Assembly: GCF_000367925.1 (NCBI RefSeq)
Contig: NZ_KB849168.1
Location: forward strand, 189,896 to 253,895
DNA from: Acinetobacter bohemicus ANC 3994
GTDB lineage: Bacteria; Pseudomonadota; Gammaproteobacteria; Pseudomonadales; Moraxellaceae
Reading direction: 5' to 3'
Length of the DNA stretch: 64,000 nt
Under the pieces are notes generated by a model. The model was given only the letters and a program-made list of their open reading frames with translations, did no database searches and was not told where the DNA came from. Shown piece by piece: positions 56,241 through 64,000 of the stretch; positions within the stretch are counted from its first letter, which is position 1; every line of letters begins with the position of its first letter. The position numbers and the translations under genes were made by a program.

Positions 56241-56266
56241 CGAGGTCAATGCCTCGGTTTTTTATG
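56241..56266. terminator. Bidirectional terminator between lnt and the small membrane protein gene
   Basis: ACCGAGG / CCTCGGT around TCAATG has an A run on the left and a T run on the right. It serves lnt on the plus strand and the gene at 56276 on the minus strand. Confidence 0.92.
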
Positions 56267-56275
56267 CAATTTATT

Positions 56276-56611
56276 TTATAACTGAGTCACTAAATAAGAC
56301 ATCATGGCTGCTAAAAACAGCATCGGGATATAACAATAAATTTTGACCACACGCTGTTCTAAAGCTGAAATCTGTTGTTGTTTTAAGCTTAATACAGTCG
56401 CTTTCAATGCAGACCAAAAGCACAGTACCAATAATGCGCTGAATACACTGATGGCAAAAAAGCCAACCATAATTTGGCTACTTCCTTCTGTCGCATGCCA
56501 TAAGGTTAAAATGCCTTGACTCATGGGAAGTAAACTCAAAATCAAAAGAACAGACTTGAGCATTGCCCAATGAAATTGACCAATTTCATCCGCTATCATT
56601 AATGCTTTCAT
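56276..56611 (-). CDS. Small integral membrane protein
   Basis: About 111 residues with three hydrophobic stretches (SVLLILSLLPMSQGILTLW, VGFFAISVFSALLVLCFWSAL, VKIYCYIPMLFLAAMMSYLV). There is no recognised family. A longer frame to 56650 exists, but GGAGG lies 6 bases before the ATG at 56611 and decides the start. The preceding 240 bp upstream are extremely AT-rich. Confidence 0.75.
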   Translation of the reverse strand: MKALMIADEIGQFHWAMLKSVLLILSLLPMSQGILTLWHATEGSSQIMVGFFAISVFSALLVLCFWSALKATVLSLKQQQISALEQRVVKIYCYIPMLFLAAMMSYLVTQL

Positions 56612-56815
56612 TCTATCCTCCATAGGCAAAATCGTTGCCATTTCAAACATTATGCAAGCTTTTTAATAAATAAAAAGGCTATTTATCTACACATTGAATC
56701 ATTATTGTAACCATCAAATATGGAAATAATTCTTATTATAACTCTCAAACACACACTATTATATTATTTTAATAAAATTCAATATTTTAATATATATTTA
56801 CGTATTAAGATTTAT

Positions 56816-56860
56816 TATCACTTCACTTAGTATTGAATAATTAAATCAAGTGAAGTGATA
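56816..56860. repeat. 13-bp perfect inverted repeat in AT-rich spacer
   Basis: TATCACTTCACTT (56816-56828) and AAGTGAAGTGATA (56848-56860) are perfect complements separated by 19 bp, about 35 bp after the gspG stop and about 205 bp before the gene at 56276. There is no proper T run, so it is a weak terminator at best. It may be an operator or processing hairpin. Confidence 0.6.
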
Positions 56861-56894
56861 TATTCTACAAATCTAAAAGAACAATGATTCTCAA

Positions 56895-57332
56895 TTAAGG
56901 TTGATAATAAATATCGGTATCTGTCCCTTCACCGCCTTCTTTACCATCCGCACCAAAAGAATACAAATCAAATGCACGACCTTCGGCACCCGGAATCACA
57001 TATTGAATATCATTATCCCAACTGTCTTTTGGATAGCCGCCTTTCACATAGCCGCCTTGCATCCAGTTTTTTGCAGAAGCAGGTTGATTGACTAACGCAT
57101 CCAAACCGCCATCTTGCATTGAAGGATACTTACCATTATCAAGCTTGTATTGATCTAAAGCACCCGCAACACCTTTTAAAGTAATGGCAGAGGTATCTAC
57201 TTTAGCTTTCTCACCACGCCCCATCACATTCGGTACGATCAGCGCAGCCAACACCCCTAAAATCACAATCACCACCATTACTTCAATGAGGGTAAAGCCT
57301 GATTGCTTCGCTTGATATTTTTTAGCTTGCAT
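56895..57332 (-). CDS. gspG: Type II secretion major pseudopilin GspG
   Basis: The main subunit of the periplasmic pseudopilus of type II secretion, about 145 residues. The prepilin peptidase site is KQSG before FTLIEVMVVIVILGVLAALIV. The calcium-site region GADGKEGGEGTDTDIYYQP at the C-terminus is typical of GspG. The start at 57332 (MQAKKYQ) is preferred over 57347 because of GAGAGAG before it. It follows gspF in the same operon with a gap of about 39 bp. Confidence 0.93.
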   Translation of the reverse strand: MQAKKYQAKQSGFTLIEVMVVIVILGVLAALIVPNVMGRGEKAKVDTSAITLKGVAGALDQYKLDNGKYPSMQDGGLDALVNQPASAKNWMQGGYVKGGYPKDSWDNDIQYVIPGAEGRAFDLYSFGADGKEGGEGTDTDIYYQP

Positions 57333-57371
57333 ATAACTCTCTCGCAAAAATCTTTATCTTTATAAAATGGG

Positions 57372-58577
57372 TTAAATCATATTATTCATATTAACAATCG
57401 GCAACATCACCGCGATCACAATCACCAAAACAATACTCGCCATCACCACCAACATTAAGGGTTCAAGCAGTGCCAGTAAAGTTGAAATTAAGGTGCTGAC
57501 TTCACGATCTTGCATAGTTGATGCACGCTCGAGCATGCGATCCAGTTCACCCGAGGCTTCACCACTTTTGATCATTTGTACCATCATCGGCGGGAAATAA
57601 CCACTGCGCTCCAATTGCGTGGCAAGGTTGCCCCCTTCCGTTACTTTTTCTGCCGCTAAATTAACAGAATCGCGAATCACCCAATTATTACTGACCGCTG
57701 CACCTATTTTCAGTGCATCCACCAACGGTACGCCAGACTTGGTCAAAATCGATAAGGTACTGGCAAAACGTGCAGCATTTATACCACGCGATAATTTACC
57801 AAATAATGGCAGTTTGAGTGTTAAACGATCAAAAGCATAATGCCCAGCCGAAGTTCTTAAAAATCGAACCAATGCAATAAAACCCACCACACCTGCGACA
57901 AGCAAAAATGGCCATGCCACCCGAATAAATTCACTGGCTTTCATCAAGGCTACGGTAATCCAAGGCAATGCATCTTTACTTTGATCAAAAGTCTTTACAA
58001 TATCTGGCACCACGTAAGTCATCAGACCCATCACAATGGCAAAAGACATTAACATCAAAATAATCGGATAAATCATCGCACCCTGCACTTTCTTTTGCAT
58101 GGCAAAACGGTTTTCGGTGTAATCTGATAATTGGTCTAAAATTAAATCCAGATGCCCTGAACGCTCACCCGCAGCAATGGTGGCAATATATAAATCGGGT
58201 AAACGCCCTGCTTGTTGTAAGGCATTGGCAAGTGAATGTCCTTCCATGACCTTTGAGCGTACCGACATCAACAAGTTTTGCACATGCGCTTTTTCACTTT
58301 GCTTACCCACGGCACGCAGTGCTTCTTCTAAAGGAATTGCAGCGGCAACCAAAACTGAAAGTTGACGGGTAAATAAGGCCAAATCATAAGCGGTGACTTT
58401 TTTCTGCAACCATCGTTCTGAGCGATGCTTATCTTTTTGCTCAACAGGATCGACCGTCACAGGAATGAGTGCTTTGTCTCTTAACTGTTGACGAATTTGA
58501 CGCGCGGAATCGCCTTCTAACACGCCTTTTTGCTGCTTCCCTGAAGCATCAATGGCAGTAAATTGATATGCAGGCAT
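57372..58577 (-). CDS. gspF: Type II secretion inner-membrane protein GspF
   Basis: The 401-residue platform protein of the type II secretion machine. It has two similar GspF domains, each with cytoplasmic helices (FTRQLSVLVAAAIPLEEALRA and FASTLSILTKSGVPLVDALKI), and three membrane helices, with final VMASIVLVIVIAVMLPIVNMNNMI. In this window gspF and gspG form a two-gene locus; other gsp genes must lie elsewhere. PilC of type IV pili is a homologue, but the neighbouring gspG settles the assignment. Confidence 0.92.
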   Translation of the reverse strand: MPAYQFTAIDASGKQQKGVLEGDSARQIRQQLRDKALIPVTVDPVEQKDKHRSERWLQKKVTAYDLALFTRQLSVLVAAAIPLEEALRAVGKQSEKAHVQNLLMSVRSKVMEGHSLANALQQAGRLPDLYIATIAAGERSGHLDLILDQLSDYTENRFAMQKKVQGAMIYPIILMLMSFAIVMGLMTYVVPDIVKTFDQSKDALPWITVALMKASEFIRVAWPFLLVAGVVGFIALVRFLRTSAGHYAFDRLTLKLPLFGKLSRGINAARFASTLSILTKSGVPLVDALKIGAAVSNNWVIRDSVNLAAEKVTEGGNLATQLERSGYFPPMMVQMIKSGEASGELDRMLERASTMQDREVSTLISTLLALLEPLMLVVMASIVLVIVIAVMLPIVNMNNMI

Positions 58578-58729
58578 TGTAATGCTCTAATTTTCCAAAA
58601 TTTGCTTCAGCGCTGTTGCGTCTGACCACCAAAATCATTCATATTCTGAGACATAAATGATTTGCTCACTCTAACATAACTCGATCTTGAGCACGACGAA
58701 ATTTGATTAGGACGATTTGACCCTTATTT

Positions 58730-60952
58730 ATGCCAAATACAACATCGACTCCATCCAATATTTATCGCATTCGTGTTGCCGTGCCTGTGCATATCTATGA
58801 CTGCTTTGATTACATGCTAAGTGCAGAACAATACCAACAAGCCCAAGTGGGCGCACGTGTTGCAGTGTCGTTTGGGCGACAAAACTTAATCGGGATTATT
58901 GTGGAAAAATTAGCGCCTGACACCCCGATTGATCCACGCTTTAAACTCAAAGCCATTACCGAACTGCTTGATGAACAGACCATTTTAGATCAGAAAATTT
59001 TAAGTTTATTGACATGGTCAGCGCAATATTACCAATTCCCGATTGGCGAGGTGTTTCAAAGTGCCTTACCGACTTTTTTACGCCAAGGCAAACCATATAA
59101 TTTATTGGCACGCATGTGGAATGTTTTAGACTTGCATGCCGAAGCAAAAGTCACCCGTTCGGAAAAACAACAAGAAGCTTATAAGATACTCAAATTACAC
59201 CCAACCGGAACCACAGAAAATATTTTAAATTTGGCTGGTATAGAAACAGCTACATTAAAAGCTTTAGAAAAAAAAGCCATTGTAGAATGTGTGTTAGAAC
59301 AGCAAGACTTTTCTCCCCACCCCGTTACCCTAGCGCAAATGCCGTTAACCGCCAATGACGAGCAAAAGAAAGCCATTCAACACGTGCTCAAGGCACAGAA
59401 GAAATATCAAGCCTTTTTACTCGATGGCTTAACTGGTAGTGGCAAAACTGAAGTGTATTTGCAGATCATGCAAGAGGTACTGAAACAAGGCAAACAAGTC
59501 TTGGTTCTAGTGCCTGAAATTGGTCTAACACCACAAACCATTAGCCGCTTTCAATCGCGTTTTCACAGCAATATCGTGTTACTGCATTCAGGGCTGAATG
59601 ACACCAAACGCTTACAAGCATGGCAAGCTGCGCAAACAGGCAAAGCCTCGATTATTTTGGGCACCCGTTCCGCCATTTACACACCGCTGCCCAATTTAGG
59701 TTTAATCATTTTAGATGAAGAACATGATCTGTCCTTTAAACAACAAGAAGGCTTTCGCTATCACGCACGTGATGTCGCAATGTATCGTGCACATTTAGAA
59801 AGCTGTCCGATTATTTTAGGTTCAGCCACTCCAAGCATCGACAGTTATGCACTGGTGGATGCAGGCAAAATGACCCGTTTAGAATTGAGTCAGCGCGCAG
59901 GTGTGGCACTCATGCCCAAAATTCATCTGATTGACCTGAAAGTTGCCCAAAAGCAAAATGGCATTAGCCAAAGCCTGCTTGATGAAATACAAAAACGCCT
60001 CGATAAAAAAGAACAGGTTCTGGTGTTTCTAAACCGACGCGGTTATGCGCCCGTGTTGATTTGTGAAAGTTGTGCATGGCAAGCAAAATGCCCACATTGT
60101 GATGCCAATTTCACTGTACATCGTCAACCGTATCAGCATTTACATTGTCACCATTGCGGTACGATTCACCGCATGCCAGATCATTGCCCACAGTGTCAGC
60201 ATACAGAACTCAAATCGATTGGTCTGGGAACGGCAAAAGTTGAGGAACATTTACAACAATTGTTCCCGAAATTTGATGTCATACGAGTTGACCGTGATTC
60301 CACCAGTCGCGTGGGGAGCTGGCAAAAAATTTATGACAAAATCCAAAAAAGTGAACCGATTATTTTGCTCGGCACACAAATGTTGGCGAAAGGACACCAC
60401 TTTCCTTACGTAACCTTAGTGGCCATTTTAGATATTGATTCGGGCTTATTTAGTGTCGATTTTCGCGCCACAGAGCGTACTGCGCAACTGATTGTTCAGG
60501 TGGCAGGTCGCGCAGGTCGCGGCGAACGCAAAGGTGACGTGTATTTACAAACGCTCAGACCCGATCATCCTTTACTCACGACATTAATCCAACAGGATTA
60601 TTATCATTTTGCCAAACAAACTTTAAAAGAACGTCGCGCGGCTTTACTCCCCCCGTTTCGCTATGCGGCACTGATTCGTTGTGAATCGAAAAGTCAGGAA
60701 CAAAACCAAGAGTTCCTACAACAACATGCCCAAGCCTTAAGACAGGTTTCAGAAAACCTGATTGATATTTGGGGCCCCATTCCAGCCCCTATGGAACGCA
60801 AAGCCGGACGTTATCAAGCGCATATGGTGCTGCTATCCCAAGATCGGGCGAGATTACATTTTTATATTCGTGCTTGGTGGCAAAATATGTTGCATCAAAA
60901 GCCCTCAACCATGAAACTTACCTTAGATATAGACCCTCAGGAATTAAGCTAA
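58730..60952 (+). CDS. priA: Primosomal helicase PriA
   Basis: A 740-residue superfamily 2 helicase that restarts stalled forks. The N-terminal DNA-binding domain is VAVPVHIYDCFDYML. The Walker A is LLDGLTGSGKTEVYL and Walker B LIILDEEHD. The zinc-binding insert has the cysteine pairs CESC, CPHC, CHHC and CPQC, followed by the helicase motif LGTQMLAKGHHFPYV and QVAGRAGRGERKG. The ribosome binding site is weak. Confidence 0.95.
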   Translation: MPNTTSTPSNIYRIRVAVPVHIYDCFDYMLSAEQYQQAQVGARVAVSFGRQNLIGIIVEKLAPDTPIDPRFKLKAITELLDEQTILDQKILSLLTWSAQYYQFPIGEVFQSALPTFLRQGKPYNLLARMWNVLDLHAEAKVTRSEKQQEAYKILKLHPTGTTENILNLAGIETATLKALEKKAIVECVLEQQDFSPHPVTLAQMPLTANDEQKKAIQHVLKAQKKYQAFLLDGLTGSGKTEVYLQIMQEVLKQGKQVLVLVPEIGLTPQTISRFQSRFHSNIVLLHSGLNDTKRLQAWQAAQTGKASIILGTRSAIYTPLPNLGLIILDEEHDLSFKQQEGFRYHARDVAMYRAHLESCPIILGSATPSIDSYALVDAGKMTRLELSQRAGVALMPKIHLIDLKVAQKQNGISQSLLDEIQKRLDKKEQVLVFLNRRGYAPVLICESCAWQAKCPHCDANFTVHRQPYQHLHCHHCGTIHRMPDHCPQCQHTELKSIGLGTAKVEEHLQQLFPKFDVIRVDRDSTSRVGSWQKIYDKIQKSEPIILLGTQMLAKGHHFPYVTLVAILDIDSGLFSVDFRATERTAQLIVQVAGRAGRGERKGDVYLQTLRPDHPLLTTLIQQDYYHFAKQTLKERRAALLPPFRYAALIRCESKSQEQNQEFLQQHAQALRQVSENLIDIWGPIPAPMERKAGRYQAHMVLLSQDRARLHFYIRAWWQNMLHQKPSTMKLTLDIDPQELS

Positions 60953-61011
60953 GTTAAAGTTCAGCTTTGGCTTCAATTTTTTGGCACTCAAATAAATTCT
61001 AGGACAGGCTG

Positions 61012-62853
61012 ATGTCGCTACTGTTACAAATTACGATTTTCCTTGGTGCGTCCTTACTGTTGGTGCCTTTAGCCAAACGCTTCGGAATTGCCACCGTACT
61101 CGGTTATTTGTTTACAGGCATTTTGCTGGGTCCCAGTGTATTCAATATTGCCAGTGACCCTGAATCCATCCAAGAGTTGGCTGAATTTGGCGTAATTCTG
61201 TTAATGTTCATTATTGGGCTAGAACTGCGACCACAACGGCTGTGGGAAATGCGTAAATCCATCTTTTTGATGGGTAGCTTACAAGTCGGCATGACTGGCA
61301 TTATTCTTGCCATCGTTGTCTTTTTTGCCTTATCACAAGGCCTTGCTGCAAGTTTTGTCATTGGTACTGCACTCGCGCTGTCATCGACGGCTTTTGTTCT
61401 GCAACTACTGGCCGAAAAACAACAACTCAATACCACCTTCGGACAACAATCTTTTTCTGTACTGCTGTTTCAAGATATTGCTGCCATTCCCCTGCTGGCG
61501 ATTATTCCATTATTGGCAGGCAGCGAATCGACCCATCACGGTATTGCCTATTTCGCCGCAATTATTGCCACCTTTAGCGGTTTATTTTTATTTAGCCGTT
61601 ATATGATGCGTCCCTTTTTTCGCTTTGTCGCTAAAAGTGGTGCCCATGAATTGATTACGGCTGTGGGGCTATTTATTGTCTTGGGCGTTGTCGTGCTAAT
61701 GGATGTACTCGGCATTAGCACCACTTTGGGCGCATTCTTAACGGGAGTGTTATTGGCAGATTCGGAATTCCGCCATGAACTGGAAGCTAGCATTGCGCCC
61801 TTTAAAGGGCTTTTACTCGGTCTGTTCTTTATGACTGTGGGCATGACCACACAATTGTCACTCTTGGTCGATATGCCGTGGCTGATTATTGGCGGGGCAT
61901 TTATTTTAATCTTGGTGAAAAGCATCACGCTCACGGCGATTGCCCGTTATTTAAAATATTCATGGCGTAACAGTTTGCTGCTTGCGACCTGCTTATCTCA
62001 GGGAGGTGAATTTGCCTTTGTGGTGCTGAAAGTTGCCAGTAGTGAAAAAGTCATCACCCAAGCCATTTTGGAACCTTTGACTCTTATTGTGACGCTATCC
62101 ATGGTGCTCACACCAATGCTGTACTGGCTGATTAGCACATGGATTATTCCACTGATTGATAAAGAAAAAGCCCCTGTTTATGACGAAATTCCAGATATTC
62201 ATAACCCGATGATCATTGCCGGATTTGGCCGTTTTGGACAAATCATTGCCCGTATTGCCCACTTACAACATCAATCCTTTACCGCGATTGACAGCAATTT
62301 AGAGAAAGTTGATTTCGTGCGTCAGTATGGTGGTACGTTATACTATGGGGATGCTACGCAACCCGATATTTTACGCTCGGCAGGGATTCAACATGCTAAA
62401 GTTTTTGTTTTGGCGATTGATGATATTGAAGACTCCATGAACGTGGCCCGACATATTCGGTTAAATTATCCGAATCTGAAGCTATTGGTCCGTGCACGTG
62501 ATCGTCATCATGTCCATTTACTACGTGATTTAGGCGTCGAACAGATCTGGCGTGAAACCTATTTATCATCGCTTGGTATGGCCTATCGTGCCTTGCGTGA
62601 ATTGGATATTAGTGAAGAAGATGCGTATAAAAGTATTGAATTGTTCCGTGATTACGATGAAAAGCTATTAATTCAGCAACAACGTATCTATACCGATGAA
62701 CAAAAGATCTATGAAACCCATCGTAATGCTTTAGCAGAGCTAGAACACTTGTTTGAAAGTGATGCTCAAATTCGTCAAGAACCCACTGGCGTCAATTTAC
62801 AACGCGGCTTAGCGCATCCGCGTATTGATGTCACACGAGATGATAGTAACTAG
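61012..62853 (+). CDS. KefC-type monovalent cation:proton antiporter (CPA2)
   Basis: 613 residues. The N-terminal part has about a dozen membrane helices including ALALSSTAFVLQLLAEKQQ and the domain LFFMTVGMTTQLS. The C-terminal RCK/TrkA-N nucleotide-binding domain has IIAGFGRFGQIIARI, then YYGDATQPDILRSAGI. This is the KefB/KefC/YbaL architecture of K+ efflux. Glutathione control as in KefC cannot be confirmed; no KefF/KefG partner is adjacent. AGGACAGG precedes the ATG. Confidence 0.9.
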   Translation: MSLLLQITIFLGASLLLVPLAKRFGIATVLGYLFTGILLGPSVFNIASDPESIQELAEFGVILLMFIIGLELRPQRLWEMRKSIFLMGSLQVGMTGIILAIVVFFALSQGLAASFVIGTALALSSTAFVLQLLAEKQQLNTTFGQQSFSVLLFQDIAAIPLLAIIPLLAGSESTHHGIAYFAAIIATFSGLFLFSRYMMRPFFRFVAKSGAHELITAVGLFIVLGVVVLMDVLGISTTLGAFLTGVLLADSEFRHELEASIAPFKGLLLGLFFMTVGMTTQLSLLVDMPWLIIGGAFILILVKSITLTAIARYLKYSWRNSLLLATCLSQGGEFAFVVLKVASSEKVITQAILEPLTLIVTLSMVLTPMLYWLISTWIIPLIDKEKAPVYDEIPDIHNPMIIAGFGRFGQIIARIAHLQHQSFTAIDSNLEKVDFVRQYGGTLYYGDATQPDILRSAGIQHAKVFVLAIDDIEDSMNVARHIRLNYPNLKLLVRARDRHHVHLLRDLGVEQIWRETYLSSLGMAYRALRELDISEEDAYKSIELFRDYDEKLLIQQQRIYTDEQKIYETHRNALAELEHLFESDAQIRQEPTGVNLQRGLAHPRIDVTRDDSN

Positions 62854-62903
62854 CTTGTGTTTTACAATGTAGACACCATTAACACGGGCTATTGGAGAAA
62901 TTT

Positions 62904-63779
62904 ATGTCTGAATTACGTCAACGCTTTTATATTGAAAATTGCCCAGTTCGCGGTGAAGTAGTCCATCTGGAAAAAGTGTTACAAACGATTCTTGCTCAAC
63001 GTGATTATCCTCAAGCCATTCAAGTGCTTTTGGGCGAAATGCTGAGTGCCACCGCATTGCTTGCCAGTACCCTTAAAATTAAAGGTCGTATTAGCCTTCA
63101 AATTCAAGCTGCTGGTACATTCAAATGGGCGATGGCGGAATGCAACCATTTAGGTGAATTACGTGCATCGGCAGATTATGAAGAAGATTCGCACTTCGCT
63201 CAGGCAGAAAACAGCAGTACCATTTTTAAAGCACTGGTCAATCCTGTCCTTTTTATTAACATTGAACCTGAATTTGGTGAACGCTATCAAGGCATCATTG
63301 CGCTTGAACACGACACCTTAGCCGCTTGTTTGATGCAGTATTACGATTTATCCGCACAAATTCCAACCAAAATCATGTTAGCCAGTACGGCTGAATGCTC
63401 AGGTGGTTTACTCATTCAACTGTTACCGCGAAATAGTGAAGAAGAACAGCAACGTGTCGATGAAGACCTCTGGCCGCGCCTGACCATGTTGACTGAAACT
63501 TTAAAACCTGAAGAACTGACCAATCTTGATGCCACAGAAATTCTCTATCGTTTGTACAATGAAGAAGATGTGCGTTTACCTGAGGTTGAGGAATTAAAGT
63601 TTGGTTGTACCTGTTCTAAAGACCGCTGTGCCAATGCCCTGATCCACATCGGCGTTGAAGCAGTACGTGAAACCCTCGAATTTCAAAATCCAATTACCAT
63701 GGACTGCCAATTCTGTAGCACTCGCTATAGCTTTACTGCGGAAGAAGCGTTTGGTTTATTTGGCAAACATCTTAGCTAA
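62904..63779 (+). CDS. hslO: Redox-regulated chaperone Hsp33
   Basis: About 291 residues. This chaperone is switched on by oxidation of zinc-bound cysteines. The redox site is CTCSKDRC and CQFC near the C-terminus, and the N-terminal domain starts YIENCPVRGEVVHLEKVLQTI. An ATG at 62892 (MEKFMSELR) is also in frame, but GGAG lies before the ATG at 62904. Confidence 0.94.
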   Translation: MSELRQRFYIENCPVRGEVVHLEKVLQTILAQRDYPQAIQVLLGEMLSATALLASTLKIKGRISLQIQAAGTFKWAMAECNHLGELRASADYEEDSHFAQAENSSTIFKALVNPVLFINIEPEFGERYQGIIALEHDTLAACLMQYYDLSAQIPTKIMLASTAECSGGLLIQLLPRNSEEEQQRVDEDLWPRLTMLTETLKPEELTNLDATEILYRLYNEEDVRLPEVEELKFGCTCSKDRCANALIHIGVEAVRETLEFQNPITMDCQFCSTRYSFTAEEAFGLFGKHLS

Positions 63780-63796
63780 TATAAGTTCAGTCGGTC

Positions 63797-63827
63797 AAAA
63801 AAGAGTGGCAAGATGAGCCGCTCTTTT
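63797..63827 (+). terminator. Rho-independent terminator after hslO
   Basis: AAAAGAGTGGC / GCCGCTCTTTT, with one G-T pair and loop AAGATGA, lies 18 bp after the stop. Confidence 0.85.
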
Positions 63828-63881
63828 CAATGATTAGATGCAGTGTAACGTGGATTAAATACTGATCTTATTGATGATTCT

Positions 63882-63916
63882 AAAAGACTCCGATTTAAGG
63901 AGTCTTTTTTTTTGTC
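63882..63916. terminator. Rho-independent terminator near the window end
   Basis: AAAAGACTCC / GGAGTCTTTT with loop GATTTAA is followed by a long T run. It may serve a minus-strand gene beyond the window as well as the plus strand. Confidence 0.88.
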
Positions 63917-64000
63917 ATAATTTGAAACAATAAGGTACAGATCTATACTATTTCAATTTTATGAAAAGCATAATAATGATTAAAACATAACCAATTTTAG

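Noticed and set aside
56882..56900. Possible Fur box (AATGATTCTCAATTA) near the gspG end
   Set aside because: A partial match only, in a very AT-rich area and not upstream of any iron-related gene.

Overview
The window looks like a chromosomal segment of an Acinetobacter species or close relative (Moraxellaceae). The evidence is a moderately AT-rich gammaproteobacterial gene set, a glyQ-glyS pair, RNase E with a long Gln/Arg-rich tail, a small gspG-gspF locus away from other type II secretion genes, an OprD-family porin beside aromatic catabolism genes, and a family of short dispersed repeats. The genus call is inference from gene content, not from a 16S or marker comparison.

Layout. 1-2674: the end of a short repeat element, a DoxX-like membrane protein, an MBL-fold hydrolase and a CDF cation transporter. 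2932-17657: a catabolic region. A divergent LysR regulator (hcaR) faces an hca operon, hcaE-hcaF-hcaC-hcaB-mhpB-hcaD, in which the mhpB ring-cleavage gene sits between hcaB and hcaD. Further on are mhpC, an OprD-family porin and an mhpD-mhpF-mhpE operon. Together these encode the whole route from 3-phenylpropionate or cinnamate, through a cis-dihydrodiol, a catechol and meta cleavage, to pyruvate, acetyl-CoA and succinate or fumarate. I see no mhpA and no dedicated MFS transporter. 17691-36818: GST, WYL regulator, HAD phosphatase, rluC, rne, an acyl-CoA synthetase, three tRNA-Lys genes, a lipoprotein, PspC, HPP-CBS and transglutaminase proteins, glyQS, an AT-rich DUF4062 gene and two small envelope proteins. 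36866-49332: a 2-hydroxyacid dehydrogenase, small membrane and lipoproteins, an alpha/beta hydrolase-like protein, methyltransferases, a flavoprotein, yacG, a GloB-like hydrolase, hemH, a second DUF4062 protein, murI and a DUF1285 protein. 49523-63779: ETF-ubiquinone oxidoreductase, an AT-rich AAA ATPase-TOPRIM gene, tusA, corC-lnt, gspG-gspF, priA, a KefC-type antiporter and hslO.

The most unusual signal is a family of roughly 190-345 bp elements with 17-bp terminal inverted repeats (TAATGCCAGTCAGTTAA). Four complete copies (13804-14109, 17351-17657, 37941-38129, 41270-41613) and one truncated by the window start (1-153) are visible. Each complete copy is flanked by a perfect or near-perfect 10-12 bp direct repeat. 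Removing element and duplication in each case restores a rho-independent terminator hairpin with the insertion centred on its loop. Three complete copies also carry terminator-like hairpins just inside each end, so they seem to break a host terminator and supply a replacement.

Two AT-rich single-gene cassettes (DUF4062 at 34655; AAA-TOPRIM at 51306) begin only a few bases after the terminator of a strong core gene (glyS, ETF-QO). They are the best candidates here for anti-phage functions; that role is inferred from domain content and context.
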